Of a stretch of 5,227 bases of DNA, positions 1 through 5,227 are shown piece after piece. The notes under the pieces were generated by a model. That model was not told the origin of the DNA. It did not search any database and saw nothing but the letters and a program-made list of their open reading frames with translations. Each line of letters starts with the position of its first letter. Within the stretch, counting starts at the first letter, position 1. The translations under genes and the position numbers were made by a program. Source of the DNA: PNC22 sp035654175 (GTDB taxonomy: Bacteria; Planctomycetota; Phycisphaerae; Phycisphaerales; UBA1924). The stretch is taken from positions 1 through 5,227 of the forward strand of contig DASRXL010000156.1 of the NCBI GenBank assembly GCA_035654175.1, given 5' to 3'.

Positions 1-1438
1 AGAGCACCAGCACCGCGAGCGTCGTCGTCTTCATCCCGCCCGCCGTCGACCCCGGCGAGCCGCCGATCAGCATCAGCGTCATGAGCGTGAAGACGGAGCC
101 GGGCTCGAGGTCGGCCATCGGGATCGTGTTGAACCCCGCCGTGCGCGCCGCGACCGACATGAAGCTCGCGTCCATCACGTGGCCGGCGACCTCGCCGGTG
201 GAGAGCGCCTCGCCGGCCGGCAGCGGCTCCACGGCCGCCGCGACCTGCGCCAGCGCGATCGCCACGACCCCGTACAGGTAGAGGGCCGCGCTGGTCCAGA
301 GCGCCAGCCTGGTATGCAGGCTCAGGCGCGCGTCCGCGACGCTGTACCCCGGGGGCAGCGCCCCCCGCCGGAGCGCCCGGTGCGCCCTCGCCCGCACGAC
401 CCGCATGAGGTTGTCCAGAACCGGGAAGCCGAGTCCGCCCAGCACGATCAGCGGCGCGATCACCCCCTGGGCGACCACCGTGTAGCGCTCCGGCGTCATG
501 CTCGCGCCGGTGATGTCGAAGCCCGCGTTGCAGAACGCGCTCACGCTGTGAAACACGCTGAGCCAGAGCCGGCCACCCTCCACGGGCTCTCCCTGCGCCG
601 CGGGCGCCCAGAGCGGGTAGAGCAGCATCGCCCCGGCCAGCTCGATGAGAATCGTCGTCGTGAGGACGAATCGCGCGTAGGCCATCAGCCGGTGCACCGG
701 CTGGTCGCTCAGCATCTGGCTCAGGTTCCGGTTCTCGCGCAGGCTGAGATTCCGGCCCAGCAGCATCATGAGCGTCGACCCGAACATGATGATCCCGAGC
801 CCGCCGAGCTGGATCAGCATGCAGATGATCACCTGCCCGACCAGGGTGAACTCGTGCGCCGTGCTCCGCACCGTCAGCCCGGTCACGCACACCGCCGACG
901 TGCTCGTGAACAACGCGTCGATCCAGCCGATCGAGTACCCCTGCGGCACCGCCTTGGGCAGCTTGAGCAGGATTGTCCCGAGCACGATCAGCAGCACGAA
1001 CGAGAGCGGGAACAGCGCCTCCGGACGCGCGAAGCGGTGCGACAGCACCACGTTCAGAGCCCACAGCTCCATGAAGAACCGCAGCACCACCGCCGCCTCG
1101 ACCAGCCGCCAGCCGTTCGGCTGCCCCGCCGCGCTGGCCGCCAGCCCCAGCGCCAGCACCCCGAACAGCGCCAGGCCCCGGGCGCGCTCCCCCCGGTCCA
1201 CCGCCAGCAGCGTCACGTGCGCCGTGATCGCGGCGTGCAGCGCGATCAGCGCGAAGAGGATGCCCCGCAGCGCCAGCACCGAGAGCGGCGCCTGGTAGAA
1301 GCCGTGCTCGAGCGCGATGGTCGCCGAGGCCAGCGTCATGAGCGCCGCCCGCGCAAGCGCGGGGCGCAGGTCCCGCTCGGGATCCTCGCTCCACCATCCC
1401 GCCGCCCGCGCGCGCAGCCGCCTCGCCGCTCCCTGCAT
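1..1438 (-). CDS. TrkH/KtrB-family potassium uptake transporter, membrane subunit (3' end beyond the left edge)
   Basis: The minus strand is open for 479 codons from ATG 1438 to the left edge. The protein is a polytopic inner-membrane K+ translocator of the Trk/Ktr/HKT superfamily. All four pore loops are visible: P1 around residues 177-188 (STSAVCVTGL), P2 around 296-309 (HSVSAFCNAGFDI), P3 around 426-439 (MSVAARTAGFNTI) and P4 around 458-470 (IGGSPGSTAGGMK). Each carries the glycine expected in the filter. Only the last helix or so after P4 is missing. About 140 residues precede the pore domain, with several hydrophobic stretches (roughly 32-48, 53-80, 86-104, 112-133). This is longer than a minimal KtrB and suggests extra N-terminal helices. 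In this family a cytoplasmic TrkA/KtrA NAD-binding subunit normally gates the channel; none is visible here. An in-frame GTG at 1441 immediately precedes the ATG, and neither start has a clear Shine-Dalgarno sequence. TrkH versus KtrB cannot be decided from the sequence alone. Confidence 0.93.
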   Translation of the reverse strand, partial: MQGAARRLRARAAGWWSEDPERDLRPALARAALMTLASATIALEHGFYQAPLSVLALRGILFALIALHAAITAHVTLLAVDRGERARGLALFGVLALGLAASAAGQPNGWRLVEAAVVLRFFMELWALNVVLSHRFARPEALFPLSFVLLIVLGTILLKLPKAVPQGYSIGWIDALFTSTSAVCVTGLTVRSTAHEFTLVGQVIICMLIQLGGLGIIMFGSTLMMLLGRNLSLRENRNLSQMLSDQPVHRLMAYARFVLTTTILIELAGAMLLYPLWAPAAQGEPVEGGRLWLSVFHSVSAFCNAGFDITGASMTPERYTVVAQGVIAPLIVLGGLGFPVLDNLMRVVRARAHRALRRGALPPGYSVADARLSLHTRLALWTSAALYLYGVVAIALAQVAAAVEPLPAGEALSTGEVAGHVMDASFMSVAARTAGFNTIPMADLEPGSVFTLMTLMLIGGSPGSTAGGMKTTTLAVLVL

Positions 1439-1447
1439 CACGCCGAG

Positions 1448-1453
1448 ACGATA
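1448..1453 (-). promoter_or_regulatory. Possible -10 element for the potassium transporter gene
   Basis: On the minus strand TATCGT lies 6 bases before the in-frame GTG at 1441 and 9 bases before ATG 1438. Transcription started at the usual distance would begin at or next to the start codon, giving an almost leaderless mRNA. No good -35 hexamer lies 16-18 bases upstream, so this is a weak call based on one hexamer and the absence of a Shine-Dalgarno sequence. Confidence 0.25.
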
Positions 1454-1489
1454 GCGATCGGCCCCCGAGCCTGCGCTCGCGCCCAAAAC

Positions 1490-1523
1490 GACGATCGGCG
1501 CCGGTTGCCCGGCGCCGATCGTC
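1490..1523 (-). terminator. Probable intrinsic terminator of tRNA-Cys (perfect 15-bp hairpin)
   Basis: Bases 1490-1504 are the exact reverse complement of 1509-1523, giving a 15-bp, very GC-rich stem with a 4-base loop. It starts 3 bases past the tRNA discriminator base. On the minus strand it is followed by GTTTTGGG, a short run of four T. Position, stem strength and T-run fit a Rho-independent terminator for the tRNA transcript. It would also insulate the transporter gene, which starts about 50 bases further on. The T-run is short, so the hairpin may act partly as a 3'-end barrier or processing stop instead. Confidence 0.65.
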
Positions 1524-1526
1524 CGA

Positions 1527-1611
1527 AGGCCGCGGTGGGATTCGAACCCACGACGGGATTACTCCCAACGGATTTGCAATCCGCCCCCTTGGTCCACTCG
1601 GGCACACGGCC
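1527..1611 (-). tRNA. tRNA-Cys (anticodon GCA) with an extended variable arm
   Basis: A full cloverleaf of 85 bases folds on the minus strand. The 7-bp acceptor pairs 1605-1611 with 1528-1534 (one G-U). The D stem is CCC/GGG with a GAGTGG-type loop. The anticodon stem is GCGGA/TCCGT with loop TTGCAAA, anticodon GCA at 1575-1577. The T arm is GTGGG/CCCAC with loop TTCGAAT (1535-1551). The discriminator (1527) is U on the RNA. GCA plus U73 are the main cysteine identity elements, and the anticodon arm equals the E. coli tRNA-Cys arm as I remember it. The 3' CCA is not encoded, so CCA would be added by the nucleotidyltransferase. The oddity is the 16-base variable region (1552-1567), which can form a 4-bp stem GGGA/TCCC around GTAA. 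Typical bacterial tRNA-Cys has a short variable loop. Confidence 0.95.
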
Positions 1612-1627
1612 GCTTCATTTCGGCCAC

Positions 1628-1656
1628 ACCCTATGGACCCGCCCGACCGGGGTCAA
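1628..1656 (-). promoter_or_regulatory. Sigma70-like promoter of tRNA-Cys
   Basis: On the minus strand a -35 element TTGACC (1651-1656; five of six consensus bases) is separated by exactly 17 bases from TAGGGT (1628-1633; a weak -10 with T, A and final T conserved). The -10 ends 16 bases before the first tRNA base, so transcription would begin about 9 bases upstream of the mature 5' end, as expected for a tRNA leader. The -10 is poor, so confidence is moderate. Confidence 0.55.
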
Positions 1657-1684
1657 TGGCCCGAGCCCCGAGGCCGGCGCGTGG

Positions 1685-1690
1685 TACGAT
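1685..1690 (+). promoter_or_regulatory. Possible -10 element for the exported duplicated-domain protein
   Basis: TACGAT matches the -10 consensus at four of six positions, including the key first TA and final T. It lies 42 bases before the start codon at 1733. No convincing -35 hexamer is seen 16-18 bases upstream. It sits between the divergent tRNA promoter and the coding start, the only place a dedicated promoter could be. Confidence 0.3.
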
Positions 1691-1722
1691 CGGCAAAGCG
1701 CCGGGGCGCCCCCCGCCGATGC

Positions 1723-1726
1723 AAGG
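1723..1726 (+). promoter_or_regulatory. Shine-Dalgarno sequence that fixes the start at 1733
   Basis: AAGG ends 6 bases before ATG 1733, good Shine-Dalgarno spacing. The reading frame stays open far upstream, but that stretch runs antisense across the tRNA and the transporter gene. This site together with the signal peptide that begins right after it identifies the true start. Confidence 0.55.
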
Positions 1727-1732
1727 TCACGG

Positions 1733-2800
1733 ATGCCGCACGCCCTCACAGCCCGAACCATCCTCCCCGCCCTGATGCTCCTGTCCGCCGCCGCCGGCGC
1801 TCAGGAGACCGAGCCGCCGGCGGAATCCCGCCCCGACGCCCGGACCAACCCCGTCCTCACGGATCCGAGCCTCGACCAGGACGTCTCGGAGCGCGCCTCG
1901 CGCCCCGAGGCGGCGGGGGCCCTGCTCCCGACCCGGGCCCCCGGTGCGGCGCAGGTCGTTCCGCAGCAGGGGCTCGATCCCACGCGCCTGGCGCTCGCCG
2001 GGGGCGATCAGTGGGCCTCCGCGGCGACGCTCCTGCCCGAAGGGACCTTCCTCGTGCGGCGCGTCGGAGAGGTCGTGCGCCTGCGGACCGGCGGCCTGGC
2101 TTTCGTGCCGGCCGCCCAGGAGGGCAGCCCCTCCGACCCGGCCATGCCGCTGCTCCCTTGCGAGGTGTATGGACGCCTCGCCGCGCTCCTCGACGGGGCG
2201 GAGGGTCGTCTGTGGATGGCGATCACCGGAGAGGTGTTCGAGTACCACGATCGCAACTACCTGCTGCCCAACGCCTTCGCCAGCATCGGGGCGGGGCCCG
2301 AGGTCCAGACCCCCTCGGCCGGCGAGCCTGAGCCGCCCCCGGCCGTGGAGCCCGAGGCCGAGCCGGCCGAGGCCGGCGCCGATCCCCGCATCGAGCAGCT
2401 GGTCCGCGAGCTCGAGGCCGAACGCGCGGAGCGCCGCGGCCTGGACACCGACTTTGGCTCCGTTCCACCCCCCGCCGCGGAAGGCACTCCCGCCGGCGCG
2501 CGGATCGAGGGCAAGCTCCTCCTGGGCCGGCGTGCGCGCATGGTCCGCGGCAGCGCCGGCTCCTGGGCGATCGTCCTGGACAACGACGCCGACCAGGCGG
2601 CGCTCGACCAGGGGCTTCCGGAGCGGCTCCATCTCCTCCCCGGGACGCTGGTTCGCGAGATGGAGCGGCAGGCCGAGCGCCGGGGCGAGTCGTGGACGTT
2701 CGAGGTCAGCGGCAACCTGTACCGCTACGGCGAGCGCGTCTACCTCGTGCCCCGCATGTTCGTCTCGCTCCCGGCCGACGAAGTCGCGCCGCTCCAGTAA
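1733..2800 (+). CDS. Exported protein of unknown function with two copies of one domain
   Basis: This 355-residue protein is not a family I recognise. Residues 1-23 form a Sec-type signal peptide: a basic residue, a hydrophobic core (ILPALMLLSAAAG) and an AGA/QE cleavage site. There is no lipobox cysteine, so a soluble periplasmic or secreted product is expected. Residues 24-95 are Pro/Ala/Asp-rich and probably disordered. A first domain (about 100-186) and a second (about 258-347) are diverged copies. Both end in the same pattern, G-x(4)-Y-x-x-R-x-Y-L-x-P-x-x-F-x-S, as GEVFEYHDRNYLLPNAFASI and GNLYRYGERVYLVPRMFVSL. The linker (187-257) has an acidic Pro/Glu stretch and a short charged helix (218-236), possibly coiled coil. 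The alternating hydrophobic pattern suggests small beta-rich domains. The single cysteine (143) is not in a motif. A role in the cell envelope is inference only. The gene is monocistronic and converges on nuoH. Confidence 0.85.
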   Translation: MPHALTARTILPALMLLSAAAGAQETEPPAESRPDARTNPVLTDPSLDQDVSERASRPEAAGALLPTRAPGAAQVVPQQGLDPTRLALAGGDQWASAATLLPEGTFLVRRVGEVVRLRTGGLAFVPAAQEGSPSDPAMPLLPCEVYGRLAALLDGAEGRLWMAITGEVFEYHDRNYLLPNAFASIGAGPEVQTPSAGEPEPPPAVEPEAEPAEAGADPRIEQLVRELEAERAERRGLDTDFGSVPPPAAEGTPAGARIEGKLLLGRRARMVRGSAGSWAIVLDNDADQAALDQGLPERLHLLPGTLVREMERQAERRGESWTFEVSGNLYRYGERVYLVPRMFVSLPADEVAPLQ

Positions 2801-2809
2801 GCGCGAACC

Positions 2810-4147
2810 TCACATGACCGGCGCGGTCCCTTGCACCGGCCGGTCCTCGATCGCCACCGGCTCCGTCGGGCGGGTGCTCACGCGCTCACCCGGCATCGGG
2901 TTGAAGCGCGACCCGTAGAGCGGCAGCTTGCGGTTGGGCGTGTAGCGCGGGAGGAACGGCAGCAGCAGCAGCACCGCCCCGCCGAGGGCGATGTTCGCCA
3001 CGAGCATCGGCAGCACGCCCCGCCAGCCCAGGTACACCATCACGGCCGTCATCACCAGCACGACCATCGAGAGCGGGATGACCGCCTGCCAGGCCATCAT
3101 CATCACCTGGTCGTAGCGCAGGCGGGGGAGCGTCCAGCGGATCACCATCATGAAGCACACCAGGAAGAGCACCTTCCCGAAGAACACCGCGAACTTCGCC
3201 AGCGCCGCCAGCAGCGACGTCGATTCCGGGCTCGTCAGCGGGTCTCCCACGAAGGGCAGGAGCTGGTAGCCGCCCAGGAAGATGAGCGCGAAGAACGCGC
3301 TGCTCGTGATCATGTGCGCATACTCGGCCAGGAAGAAGAGGGCGAATCGCATCGAGGAATACTCGGTGTGGTACCCGCCCACCAGCTCCTGCTCCGCCTC
3401 CGCGTTGTCGAAGGGCGCCCGGTTCGCCTCCGCCAGGATGGCCGTGAAGAAGATGAAGGCCGCGATCGGCTGCGAGAAGATCAGCCAGCCGTGCTCCGCC
3501 TGGTAGCGCACGATGCCGTCCGGCAGCACGGTGCCCATGAGCAGGAGCGCCGCGAGCAGGCTCACGCCCAGCGGCACCTCGTAGCTGATCATCTGGGCCG
3601 TGCAGCGCAGCCCCCCCAGGAACGAGTACTTGTTGTTGCTGGCCCATCCGCCCAGCGTCACGCCGTAGACGCCCAGCGAGGCGACCGCGAGGAGGTACAG
3701 GATCCCCACGTTCGCCACCAGACCGGCCACGTGCACTGGCCCGCCCTCGATCTCGCCGACGAGGGGCAGCGAGAAATCCGGCGCGATCCACACACCGCCC
3801 CACGGGATGATCACGAACCCCATGAGCGCCGGGATGATGCTCGCCATCGGCGCGATCGTGAACAGGTACTTGTCCACGCGGCTGGGCGCGTAGTCCTCCT
3901 TGAGCAGGAACTTCAGGCCGTCCGCCAGCGGCTGCCCCAGCCCCAGCGCGCCGCGCAGCGGCTTCAGGAACGGCAGTCCGAAATCAAACCCCACCCGGTT
4001 CGGCCCCAGCCGGTCCTGGATATAGGCGGAGATCTTCCGCTCCAGGTAGATCAGGTACGCGACCGTGATCAGGATCACGTGGACCACCGCGAGGATGACC
4101 ACGATGCTCACGACGTTCTGGGCGGTGAATATCCGCGACAGGTCCAT
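2810..4147 (-). CDS. nuoH: NADH-quinone oxidoreductase subunit H (complex I membrane subunit)
   Basis: NuoH (ND1) is the inner-membrane subunit that joins the hydrophilic arm of complex I to the proton-pumping arm and forms much of the quinone chamber. Family hallmarks are present: YLERKISAYIQDRLGPNRVG at residues 34-53, the QPLADGLKFLLKED loop around 72-85, MISYEVPLG at 186-194, the acidic quinone-site loop AEANRAPFDNAEAEQELVGG at 239-258 followed by YHTEYSSMRFALFFLAEY, and RLRYDQVMMMAW at 342-353. The frame is intact. At 445 residues it is about 120 longer than the roughly 325-residue E. coli protein. Part of the excess is an added C-terminal hydrophobic helix (about 378-400) and a polar, proline-rich tail (401-445). 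No other nuo gene is adjacent, so the remaining subunits must be encoded elsewhere. ATG 4147 is chosen because the family N-terminus begins right there; no Shine-Dalgarno sequence is visible. Confidence 0.98.
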   Translation of the reverse strand: MDLSRIFTAQNVVSIVVILAVVHVILITVAYLIYLERKISAYIQDRLGPNRVGFDFGLPFLKPLRGALGLGQPLADGLKFLLKEDYAPSRVDKYLFTIAPMASIIPALMGFVIIPWGGVWIAPDFSLPLVGEIEGGPVHVAGLVANVGILYLLAVASLGVYGVTLGGWASNNKYSFLGGLRCTAQMISYEVPLGVSLLAALLLMGTVLPDGIVRYQAEHGWLIFSQPIAAFIFFTAILAEANRAPFDNAEAEQELVGGYHTEYSSMRFALFFLAEYAHMITSSAFFALIFLGGYQLLPFVGDPLTSPESTSLLAALAKFAVFFGKVLFLVCFMMVIRWTLPRLRYDQVMMMAWQAVIPLSMVVLVMTAVMVYLGWRGVLPMLVANIALGGAVLLLLPFLPRYTPNRKLPLYGSRFNPMPGERVSTRPTEPVAIEDRPVQGTAPVM

Positions 4148-4155
4148 AGGGCCGT

Positions 4156-4161
4156 ACTGTA
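4156..4161 (-). promoter_or_regulatory. Possible -10 element for nuoH
   Basis: On the minus strand TACAGT lies 8 bases before the nuoH ATG, with no clear -35 hexamer. If used, the mRNA would begin at about the start codon, which would agree with the missing Shine-Dalgarno sequence. nuoH might instead be read through from the NRDE gene, which ends only 44 bases upstream. Confidence 0.25.
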
Positions 4162-4191
4162 GAGCCGAGGCCGGCCGGCGGGTAGCGGGCC

Positions 4192-4929
4192 TCAGGCCGG
4201 GCGTGAGGGCTCACCGATCGCGGCCACGACCGGCTCATGGACAAGGGAAATCTCGAACCGGTTCTCTACGTCAGGGTGAACCTCCACCCGCGTCACGCTC
4301 ACCGTTCGCGCCACCCCGCGATCCATCATGACGCTGATCTCGGGCCGGTCCGGCCAGCGGTGCGCGTGGAACGCGTCCTGGGTCGGCGCGGTCGCGCCGA
4401 GGCTCCCCATCATCGACGAGAACAGCGGCAGCCGCGCATCGACCCGCCAATCCCCCAGCCCGCTGCTCGCGAACGCCACGGGCCAGGGGCCGTTCTCCCG
4501 GGCGCTCAAGTCCCGCCCATCCCAGATCAAGTCCCAGACCGACATCCCTCGCGAGAGGTCGACTGCCACGAGCCTGAACGGATCGAAGCGCCCGAGGTCC
4601 ATCCGGGCGGCGGCCAGCATCGCCCGCCGCGCTGTGGAGTAGCGAATCAACCTCGGGATCAGTGCGCCACGGCTCAGACGTCGGCCCGGATCCTCCATGG
4701 GATGGCGCTGCATCGGGTTGCAGTTCAGGAGGGTCATCGCCAATCCGTGCTCCGCCGCGGCGACCCATGTGCCCCCGGCTTGGCCGTCCACGGGCCAGAT
4801 CGCCCGGCGCCCGCCGACGGACACCTCGCGCCACTCCGGCGGCAGCGCGGGCGCCCGCTCCGGGCTCTCGTCCCGGCTCGTCACCAGGCGGAAGCCCTCG
4901 CCTAACGGGATGACGCTGACGGTGCACAT
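4192..4929 (-). CDS. NRDE/TANGO2-family protein (predicted Ntn-hydrolase fold)
   Basis: This 245-residue protein has the layout of the NRDE (TANGO2) family. It starts MCT, placing Cys2 at the N-terminus after methionine removal, the position of the nucleophile in Ntn-hydrolases. The family-naming motif is SRDE at residues 18-21 (usually NRDE). A GGTWVAAAEHGLAMTLLN block lies at 52-69, SRG at 86-88, and an ASSGL block around 154-158 corresponds to the family's SN-type motif. The length is normal. There is no signal peptide or membrane segment, so it is expected in the cytoplasm. The biochemical role in bacteria is not established; eukaryotic TANGO2 has been linked to lipid and haem handling, which should not be transferred here. 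It follows the DinB-like gene by 14 bp, suggesting co-transcription. GGAG lies 3 bases before ATG 4929, closer than ideal. Confidence 0.85.
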   Translation of the reverse strand: MCTVSVIPLGEGFRLVTSRDESPERAPALPPEWREVSVGGRRAIWPVDGQAGGTWVAAAEHGLAMTLLNCNPMQRHPMEDPGRRLSRGALIPRLIRYSTARRAMLAAARMDLGRFDPFRLVAVDLSRGMSVWDLIWDGRDLSARENGPWPVAFASSGLGDWRVDARLPLFSSMMGSLGATAPTQDAFHAHRWPDRPEISVMMDRGVARTVSVTRVEVHPDVENRFEISLVHEPVVAAIGEPSRPA

Positions 4930-4943
4930 GCGCTCCGCCGAAG

Positions 4944-5227
4944 CTACGCCGACGCGGCGGTCCGCTCGTACTGGATCGTCGAGGCCGCCTTGCCCGCGTC
5001 GGCGGCGAGCTCGATCCCCATCTCACCGGCGATCGCCTTCATCATCGCCACGTGGTGCACGCCGTGGTGCGTCGCGAACGCGACCTCGCGCGCCACGGTC
5101 GACTCCAGCAACGCCTCCTCGCCGTCCTCCGAGAGCATCACGCGGATCGTCACCGGCTCGCCCGCCGCCCCGCGCAGCCCCGCCACCCCGGTGCGCAGCA
5201 GGGCGATGTGGGACCGCGCCGCGCCGC
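4944..5227 (-). CDS. DinB/YfiT-like superfamily protein (C-terminal part; 5' end beyond the right edge)
   Basis: The minus-strand frame is open from the right edge to TAG at 4944-4946, giving 93 visible residues. A GTG at 5186 could be read as a start, but the frame continues upstream through plausible coding sequence (HIALLRTG), so the gene is incomplete here. The segment ELLEST-like VAREVAFATHHGVHHVAMM matches the C-terminal helix of DinB/YfiT four-helix-bundle proteins, where histidines (THHGVHH) complete a metal site. The following AGKAASTIQYER matches the conserved tail of this group. Members include thiol-dependent metalloenzymes and many of unknown role, and the substrate cannot be read from this part. 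It sits 14 bp upstream of the NRDE gene on the same strand, so the two probably form an operon. Confidence 0.8.
   Translation of the reverse strand, partial: GAARSHIALLRTGVAGLRGAAGEPVTIRVMLSEDGEEALLESTVAREVAFATHHGVHHVAMMKAIAGEMGIELAADAGKAASTIQYERTAASA

Noticed and set aside
1527..1611. Reading the tRNA as tRNA-Ser or tRNA-Leu because of the long variable arm
   Set aside because: The anticodon is GCA and the discriminator is U, both cysteine identity elements, and the anticodon arm matches known tRNA-Cys.
1491..1694. ACGATCGGC repeated at 1491-1499 and 1686-1694, flanking the tRNA, as possible attachment-site or integration scars
   Set aside because: The repeat is only 9 bases and contains the palindrome CGATCG. 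The first copy is part of the terminator stem, and no integrase or foreign gene lies between the copies.
179..1732. An open frame on the plus strand running without stop into the exported protein gene, which would make an 873-residue protein
   Set aside because: It is antisense to the potassium transporter and crosses the tRNA. Its translation is Arg/His/Gln/Pro-rich and shows no domain. The signal peptide and Shine-Dalgarno sequence place the real start at 1733.
1727..2632. A 301-codon minus-strand open frame opposite the exported protein
   Set aside because: Gly/Arg-rich low-complexity translation with no motif, whereas the plus-strand frame has a signal peptide and an internal domain repeat.
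2831..4162. A 443-codon plus-strand open frame opposite nuoH
   Set aside because: It mirrors nuoH codon by codon, is full of His/Arg/Gln/Glu and has no recognisable motif. It is a high-GC antisense shadow.
4167..4193. GAGGCC/GGCCTC inverted repeat between the NRDE gene and nuoH as a terminator
   Set aside because: Only 6 bp with a 15-base loop and no T-run; expected by chance in such GC-rich DNA.
4271..5026. A 251-codon minus-strand open frame overlapping the DinB and NRDE genes
   Set aside because: Another frame of the same strand with Arg/Gly/Pro-rich translation; the other frames carry clear DinB and NRDE motifs.

Overview
The window is GC-rich bacterial chromosome with five protein-coding genes, two of them cut by the window edges, and one tRNA gene. 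High GC, an unusually long NuoH, weak Shine-Dalgarno signals and a nuo gene outside a nuo cluster would fit a planctomycete, possibly Phycisphaerae. No rRNA or marker gene confirms this, so the taxonomy is a moderate guess.

Layout from left to right. Positions 1-1438 (minus) hold most of a TrkH/KtrB-type potassium transporter; its 3' end lies beyond the left edge. Positions 1490-1523 hold a perfect 15-bp hairpin that probably terminates the tRNA transcript. Positions 1527-1611 (minus) hold tRNA-Cys (anticodon GCA, U73), which has an extra stem in its variable region; a sigma70-like promoter lies just upstream. Positions 1733-2800 (plus) encode a secreted or periplasmic protein of unknown function, with a signal peptide and two copies of one domain. 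It converges on nuoH (2810-4147, minus), leaving 9 bp between the stop codons. nuoH encodes the membrane subunit of respiratory complex I and has no other nuo gene beside it. Upstream of it are an NRDE/TANGO2-family protein (4192-4929, minus) and, 14 bp further upstream, a DinB/YfiT-like protein (4944 to the right edge, minus). These two probably share a transcript.

The genes do not form one obvious pathway. TrkH and NuoH are unrelated core inner-membrane functions (K+ uptake; respiratory proton pumping). DinB and NRDE look like a small cytoplasmic enzyme pair. The exported duplicated-domain protein is the real unknown. I found no CRISPR array, insertion sequence, phage gene, toxin-antitoxin pair or defence gene, and no convincing new system. 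The items most worth a second look are the tRNA-Cys with a long variable arm, the stand-alone nuoH, the duplicated exported protein and the possible leaderless starts of trkH and nuoH.
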